A stretch of 64,000 nucleotides of DNA from an uncultured Selenomonadales bacterium (GTDB lineage: Bacteria > Bacillota > Negativicutes > Acidaminococcales > Acidaminococcaceae): positions 1 through 64,000 of the forward strand of contig OMYP01000006.1 in assembly GCA_900315345.1 (NCBI GenBank), written 5' to 3'. This document shows, in pieces, positions 60,159-64,000 of the stretch. Under the pieces are notes generated by a model. The model had not been told where the DNA came from. It saw only the letters and a list, made by a program, of their open reading frames with translations, and ran no database searches. A program made the translations under genes and the position numbers. Each line of letters opens with the position of its first letter. The stretch's first letter is position 1.

Positions 60159-61181
60159 ATGAATAAAAATAAATCTGATTCAATAAACGTTTTGAAATTT
60201 CTTTTATTTTTGCTTGTTATAACAGGCGCCATTATTACCGGCTGCGGTTCCAATACAAAACCGGCTGCCCAGAACAATAACAACCAAAAGGGAACTGCCT
60301 ATACAGTGACGGATGCCCAGGGAACGAAGGTAACGTTCACTAAAAAGCCCATGCGCATCATCGCCCAGTCCATGACCTTCGACACCCTGCTGTTAGGGGT
60401 GGTGCCTCCGGAACGGCTGGTGGCCTGCAACATTCTGTGCGGTAAAGAGGATTCTTCTTTTGTAGTGGAAGAAACCAAAAACATTCCCGTGAAGCTGACC
60501 ATGTTCAATTACATTCCCACGGACACGGTGTTGAAGCTGAAACCGGATATCATTGTGCTTCCCGGTACTGCCAAGCCGGAGATGATCCAAACCTTCCGGG
60601 ATTTGGGTTTCCCTGTTCTTGTTTGCAAGTCTAACAATAGTATTCAGGACGTGCGGGACAATCTGACGCTGCTTGGCAAGGCGCTCCAGGAGGAAAAGGC
60701 CGCGGAAAAAGCCATTGCAGAAATGGACCGGCAACTGAATGAGATCCATCAGGTGCTGGCAGAAAAAAAGAAACCCTGGCCCGTGGGGATGCTGGTCTCA
60801 CAAATGACCAGCTATGGGGGCAAGGGCAGTATGTTTGACGTATTATGTACGGAAGCCCATGTGACTAACGGCATCTCTCACGTGGGGCTTCACAGCGGGG
60901 AAAAGCTGACGAAGGAACTTGTTATTAAAGCAAATCCGGACTTCTTCATGGTGTCCGCCCCCACAAAGAAAGACTATTATAAAAGCGAGGACTTCAAAAA
61001 AGAATTTTTGTCCGACCCTGCGTATAAGGGACTCCGGGCACTGAACAATATTGTGGAAATTCCCAATAAATATCTTTACACCAATTCACAGAACTGCGTG
61101 TATGCTATTAAAGGAATTGCCAATTACGCTTACGGCAATATTTTTGATCTGAAAGAGGAAAAACTGATTAAGGGGTATTGA
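60159..61181 (+). CDS. ABC transporter substrate-binding lipoprotein, 4
   Basis: The protein is 340 residues from ATG 60159; a TTG at 60117 would add 14 residues without a better signal. The lipobox is AIITGC. The fold begins AYTVTDAQGTKVTFTKKPMR with IIAQSMTFDTLLLGVVPPER. It contains a Cys-bearing NILCGKEDSS loop not seen in the other three copies. It lies between the two nitrilases, and no permease is adjacent. Confidence 0.87.
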   Translation: MNKNKSDSINVLKFLLFLLVITGAIITGCGSNTKPAAQNNNNQKGTAYTVTDAQGTKVTFTKKPMRIIAQSMTFDTLLLGVVPPERLVACNILCGKEDSSFVVEETKNIPVKLTMFNYIPTDTVLKLKPDIIVLPGTAKPEMIQTFRDLGFPVLVCKSNNSIQDVRDNLTLLGKALQEEKAAEKAIAEMDRQLNEIHQVLAEKKKPWPVGMLVSQMTSYGGKGSMFDVLCTEAHVTNGISHVGLHSGEKLTKELVIKANPDFFMVSAPTKKDYYKSEDFKKEFLSDPAYKGLRALNNIVEIPNKYLYTNSQNCVYAIKGIANYAYGNIFDLKEEKLIKGY

Positions 61182-61224
61182 GAGGATTGTAATTCATTTA
61201 TATAAAGCAAGCGAGGAACTGACC

Positions 61225-62148
61225 ATGAGAAGGAAATCATCAGTAATCTTTTTTCTATTTCTTGTAATGCTTATGTTTTGCAGCATAAGTTTTGCGGCGA
61301 AAGCAGAGAAGAATGGGCGGGAAAGTGATGCGATTCTCAATACCGAATTGCATTCTGCAAAAAGAAATTCCCTGCGAGTCGCCTTGTGCCATTTAGATGT
61401 GAGTCAGGGGCCCCAGGAAAAAAATATCGAAAAAATTGAAAAAGCAATACATGTGGCCGGGCAGCATGGGGCCAACTGGATCCTTACGCCGGAAACGTCC
61501 CTGCAGGGATATTACTTTTATGTGATCGACCCGTCGCAAAAAGAAAAAATTACTGAGCAGCCGTCGGCAACGGTTAGGCCTCTGGTGGATGCCGCCAAAA
61601 AGTATAAGGCCACTCTGTTTTTAGGTGCCGGGGAATACGATGCAAAGGCAAACTGTTATCGTAATTCCTGCCTGGTGTTCGGCCCCGACGGCAAACTAAT
61701 CGGGAGACACAGCAAGCTTTCCGCACATGTGGGATTTGGGGCGGAAGTATGGTCAACCAACGACAACAAACTGAATCCCGTTTACTGCGACGGAGTTTCA
61801 ACAGGCGTACTGGTGTGCTCTGATATCTGGTTCCTCCAGTATCCCCGTATCCTTGCGGACAAAGGAGCCCAGATCATCGTAGACATTGCAGCCTGGCCCC
61901 CTACTAAGGAAACAGGGAACCCGTTGCCCAGCTGGGAACGGGCCTCGGAACGAACCGGCCTGCCGGTTGTAATTTGTAACCAGACGGGGACGCCCAGATG
62001 GATGGACATGACCCCTGGCCAGAGCGCGGTGGCTGAAAAGGGCAAGGCAAAGCTTCTGTACAGCGGCCAGGAAGCCGTGTTACTGTTTGATTGGGATCCG
62101 CAAACGGGGAAGGTCGTGTCGGAAGAGTTTGAAACGATCTTACTTTAA
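61225..62148 (+). CDS. Carbon-nitrogen hydrolase (nitrilase superfamily), exported
   Basis: The 307-residue protein starts with a Sec signal peptide (RRK, then FFLFLVMLMFCSISFA; cleavage near residue 24). The mature part repeats the enzyme at 59258: LTPETSLQGYYF (Glu), GRHSKLSAH (Lys) and VLVCSDIWF (Cys), plus DIAAWPPTKETGNPLPSWER near the C-terminus. Exported nitrilase-family enzymes are rare. A periplasmic amidase next to substrate-binding lipoproteins suggests that the imported compound is trimmed before or during capture. A hairpin terminator follows. Confidence 0.87.
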   Translation: MRRKSSVIFFLFLVMLMFCSISFAAKAEKNGRESDAILNTELHSAKRNSLRVALCHLDVSQGPQEKNIEKIEKAIHVAGQHGANWILTPETSLQGYYFYVIDPSQKEKITEQPSATVRPLVDAAKKYKATLFLGAGEYDAKANCYRNSCLVFGPDGKLIGRHSKLSAHVGFGAEVWSTNDNKLNPVYCDGVSTGVLVCSDIWFLQYPRILADKGAQIIVDIAAWPPTKETGNPLPSWERASERTGLPVVICNQTGTPRWMDMTPGQSAVAEKGKAKLLYSGQEAVLLFDWDPQTGKVVSEEFETILL

Positions 62149-62159
62149 AGACAAAAATT

Positions 62160-62214
62160 AACGGTCCCCTACGAGAAGTTTTTAGTAAACTAAATAGGGA
62201 ACCGTTTTCATTTA
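62160..62214. terminator. Hairpin between convergent genes (bidirectional terminator)
   Basis: AACGGTCCCCTA pairs with TAGGGAACCGTT through an interrupted stem with an inner TTTAGT/ACTAAA pairing. T-rich or A-rich flanks suit termination from both sides. Confidence 0.6.
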
Positions 62215-62224
62215 AAATAATCAT

Positions 62225-64000
62225 TTATATCCTCTTCGGGAAATGTTTCTTCAGCCACAGGAACAGCACGGGAATCACAAACAGTGTGAACACAGTTGAC
62301 GTGATCATACCGCCGATGATGACCCAAGCCATGCTGACCCGCGTCTCCGAACCTTCCGACAGGGAAAGGGCGGTGGGGAGCATGCCTACCACCATGGTGA
62401 GGGCGGTCATGAAGATAGGCTTCAACCGTACCTTGCCGGCTTCCACTACGGCCTCCAGCGGGGAAATGCCTTCGTGGATCCGGGTCAGGGTGTAGTCCAG
62501 CAGCAGGGTGCCGTTCTTGGCTACCAGGCCGTCCATGACCAGGATGCCGATGAGGGAATACAGGTTAATGGTGTTGTTGGTAAACAGCAGGAAAAAGATG
62601 GAGCCGATGATGCCCAACGGAAGGGAGAACATACGGATAAAGGGCGTGAATACAGATTCGTACAGCACGGCCAGCAGCAGGTAAATCAGTAACAGGGACA
62701 TGGACAGGGCCATGATCATCTCTTTAAAGGAGGTGTTCATGGTGGCGGTCTGTCCGGAAAATTCGTAGCGGCAGCGCAGGTTGGCCGCTTTTATTTTTTG
62801 CTCAATTTCCTGTTTCACTTCGTTCAATGGCCGGTCCGTCAGGTTGCCCTGCACGTTGATGAACCGTTCCTTGTTCAGGCGGCGGATGGTAGTGGGACCT
62901 ACGGTTTCTTCAATGGTTGCAAGGTCGCCTAAATAAACGCTGCCGCCTCTTGCCGGAATGGGGATGGATTTCAGTTCTTCTGTCTGGAAACCTTCGCCCC
63001 CTGCGAATCTCACATTGATCTCTGTATCTTTTCCGTGGTTGTTTTCATCGTTGGATAGCACCCCGGCACGCTGGCCGGTAATGGCAGAGGCAAAGGAGCG
63101 GAGCACCTGGTTCAGGCTGGCGCCGTAGTATTCCAGCTTATCCCGGTCTACAACCACTTTCAGTTCCGGGTTGCCTTCCACGTAGGAATTCTTCACGTCC
63201 TTTACGCCGTTGGTTTCTCTTAAAATTTTTTCTACTCTGGCGGATTCTTCCGCCAGCACTTCCATGCTGGAACCCTTCAGCTCAATCTGGAGGGGAGAGC
63301 GGACCAGGTTGCGCCCGCCGGACACGCCGGCTACGGAAGACTGGATCACGTTGACCCGGGCAGAGGCGCTGCCAAGATTTTTCCGGGCGAAGGACCGGAT
63401 CTCTTCTGCAATGTTCCATACGCTCCGGGAGCGATCGTTTTTGTTGCACAGGGTGATGAAAATTTTTCCGTTCCGTTCCAACGTGGTTACGTAGGAAAGG
63501 TGATGGGTAATCTCCGGAATGGTGCGCAGGTAATCGTCGAAGAGCAAAAGCACTTCGTTAGTCTGCTGGGCGTTGGAACCGATAGGAAGCTCCACGTTGA
63601 CCTGCAACGCACTTTCGTCGGTTTTGGGCATGTACTCGGCTCCTACAATGCCCAAAGGAATCAGCAGCAGGCTGCAAATAAACAGGGCTGCGATACCCGT
63701 CAGCAGTTTTTTCGGATGCTGCAGGCAGTTTCGCAATACAACTTCATAACGCTGGATTGTGTTTCGTTCTAACTTATCAAAAAAATCCCAGACCTTTCCT
63801 TTCGGCTCTTCCAGTCCCTTTGCGTATAATTTGGACGCCATCATAGGCGTTAACGTGAAGGATACAACAAGGGACATGAGGGTAGCGAACACAATGGTAA
63901 GGCCGAACTGGCGGAACAACTGTCCCGTAGCGCTCTGCATAAAAGCGATGGGCAGGAACACCACCACGTCGCACAAGGTCATGGCAATGGCTGCCATGCC
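62225..64000 (-). CDS. RND-family efflux transporter permease (AcrB/HAE1 type), partial
   Basis: The 5' end lies beyond the window; about 590 C-terminal residues are visible. They cover the end of the first membrane half (VVVFLPIAFMQSATGQLF, VSFTLTPMMASKLY), the second periplasmic pore domain, and the final five-helix block (LPLGIIGSIFFLLF, LIGILVMDGLVAKNGTLLLD, MTALTMVVGMLPTAL). Such pumps export drugs, bile salts or other amphiphiles using the proton gradient with an adaptor and an outer-membrane channel. It is convergent with the exported nitrilase gene and may be unrelated to that locus. Confidence 0.92.
   Translation of the reverse strand, partial: GMAAIAMTLCDVVVFLPIAFMQSATGQLFRQFGLTIVFATLMSLVVSFTLTPMMASKLYAKGLEEPKGKVWDFFDKLERNTIQRYEVVLRNCLQHPKKLLTGIAALFICSLLLIPLGIVGAEYMPKTDESALQVNVELPIGSNAQQTNEVLLLFDDYLRTIPEITHHLSYVTTLERNGKIFITLCNKNDRSRSVWNIAEEIRSFARKNLGSASARVNVIQSSVAGVSGGRNLVRSPLQIELKGSSMEVLAEESARVEKILRETNGVKDVKNSYVEGNPELKVVVDRDKLEYYGASLNQVLRSFASAITGQRAGVLSNDENNHGKDTEINVRFAGGEGFQTEELKSIPIPARGGSVYLGDLATIEETVGPTTIRRLNKERFINVQGNLTDRPLNEVKQEIEQKIKAANLRCRYEFSGQTATMNTSFKEMIMALSMSLLLIYLLLAVLYESVFTPFIRMFSLPLGIIGSIFFLLFTNNTINLYSLIGILVMDGLVAKNGTLLLDYTLTRIHEGISPLEAVVEAGKVRLKPIFMTALTMVVGMLPTALSLSEGSETRVSMAWVIIGGMITSTVFTLFVIPVLFLWLKKHFPKRI

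Noticed and set aside
54179..61181. Repeated lipoproteins as a recent tandem duplication
   Set aside because: The four binding proteins are only moderately alike and lie far apart with different flanks, so they are old paralogues.
1..64000. CRISPR arrays, tRNA or rRNA genes
   Set aside because: I saw no regularly spaced direct repeats, no cloverleaf-like sequences and no rRNA signatures on reading both strands.

Overview
The window looks like a chromosomal segment of a Gram-negative-walled Firmicute (Negativicutes; Acidaminococcus or Phascolarctobacterium-like, inferred). It combines Firmicute gene order (rapZ-yvcK-whiA, the SCIFF peptide with its maturase, a BirA-type biotin operator) with outer-membrane machinery: an autotransporter barrel, a porin with an SLH domain, ExbB-ExbD-TonB, a TonB-dependent receptor and an RND pump. 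I saw no rRNA, tRNA, CRISPR array or intact mobile element.

Layout. 1-2.9 kb: autotransporter tail, a scar holding an ORF6N remnant and an IS3 OrfA remnant, and a DUF4143 ATPase. 2.9-13 kb: sfsA, an RlmI-like methyltransferase, exodeoxyribonuclease III and uvrB-uvrA-uvrC, interspersed with structured palindromic repeats. 13-17.2 kb: a small membrane protein, a HAD phosphatase and bioD-bioA-bioY behind a biotin operator. 17.4-21.7 kb: rapZ-yvcK-whiA and a polysaccharide deacetylase. 21.8-23.6 kb: SCIFF precursor and radical-SAM maturase. 23.6-29.5 kb: trkA and three different trkH genes. 29.7-32.4 kb: two larA paralogues. 32.7-37.3 kb: SLH porin, exbB-exbD-tonB, an aminotransferase.

37.5-62.1 kb is the most interesting part. 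It holds a His-rich repeat protein, a MerR-type regulator, a radical-SAM/SPASM protein, a FecCD-type permease, four Fe/corrinoid-type substrate-binding lipoproteins, a CobN-like chelatase, a CbiZ-like amidohydrolase, a TIM-barrel protein, ChlI-like and ChlD-like chelatase ATPase subunits, a TonB-dependent receptor, two nitrogenase component-1-like proteins and two nitrilase-family amidohydrolases (one cytoplasmic, one with a signal peptide). Three promoters here share an identical architecture: TTGAC(T/C/A), 9 bp, CTATATAGT, then a -10 at about 19 bp spacing. This is the signature of a MerR-activated promoter and ties the repeat protein, the radical-SAM/chelatase operon and the receptor into one probable regulon. 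My reading is an anaerobic system that imports a metallotetrapyrrole (heme, corrinoid or similar) and removes or exchanges its metal or modifies the ring. The substrate cannot be read from the sequence. No nitrogenase-type reductase (NifH/BchL-like) and no ABC ATPase for the permease lie in the window.

The window also contains two dispersed intergenic repeat families. One (three long and two short copies) shows compensatory base changes in its stems, so it is probably under selection for structure. The window ends inside an RND efflux gene on the minus strand.
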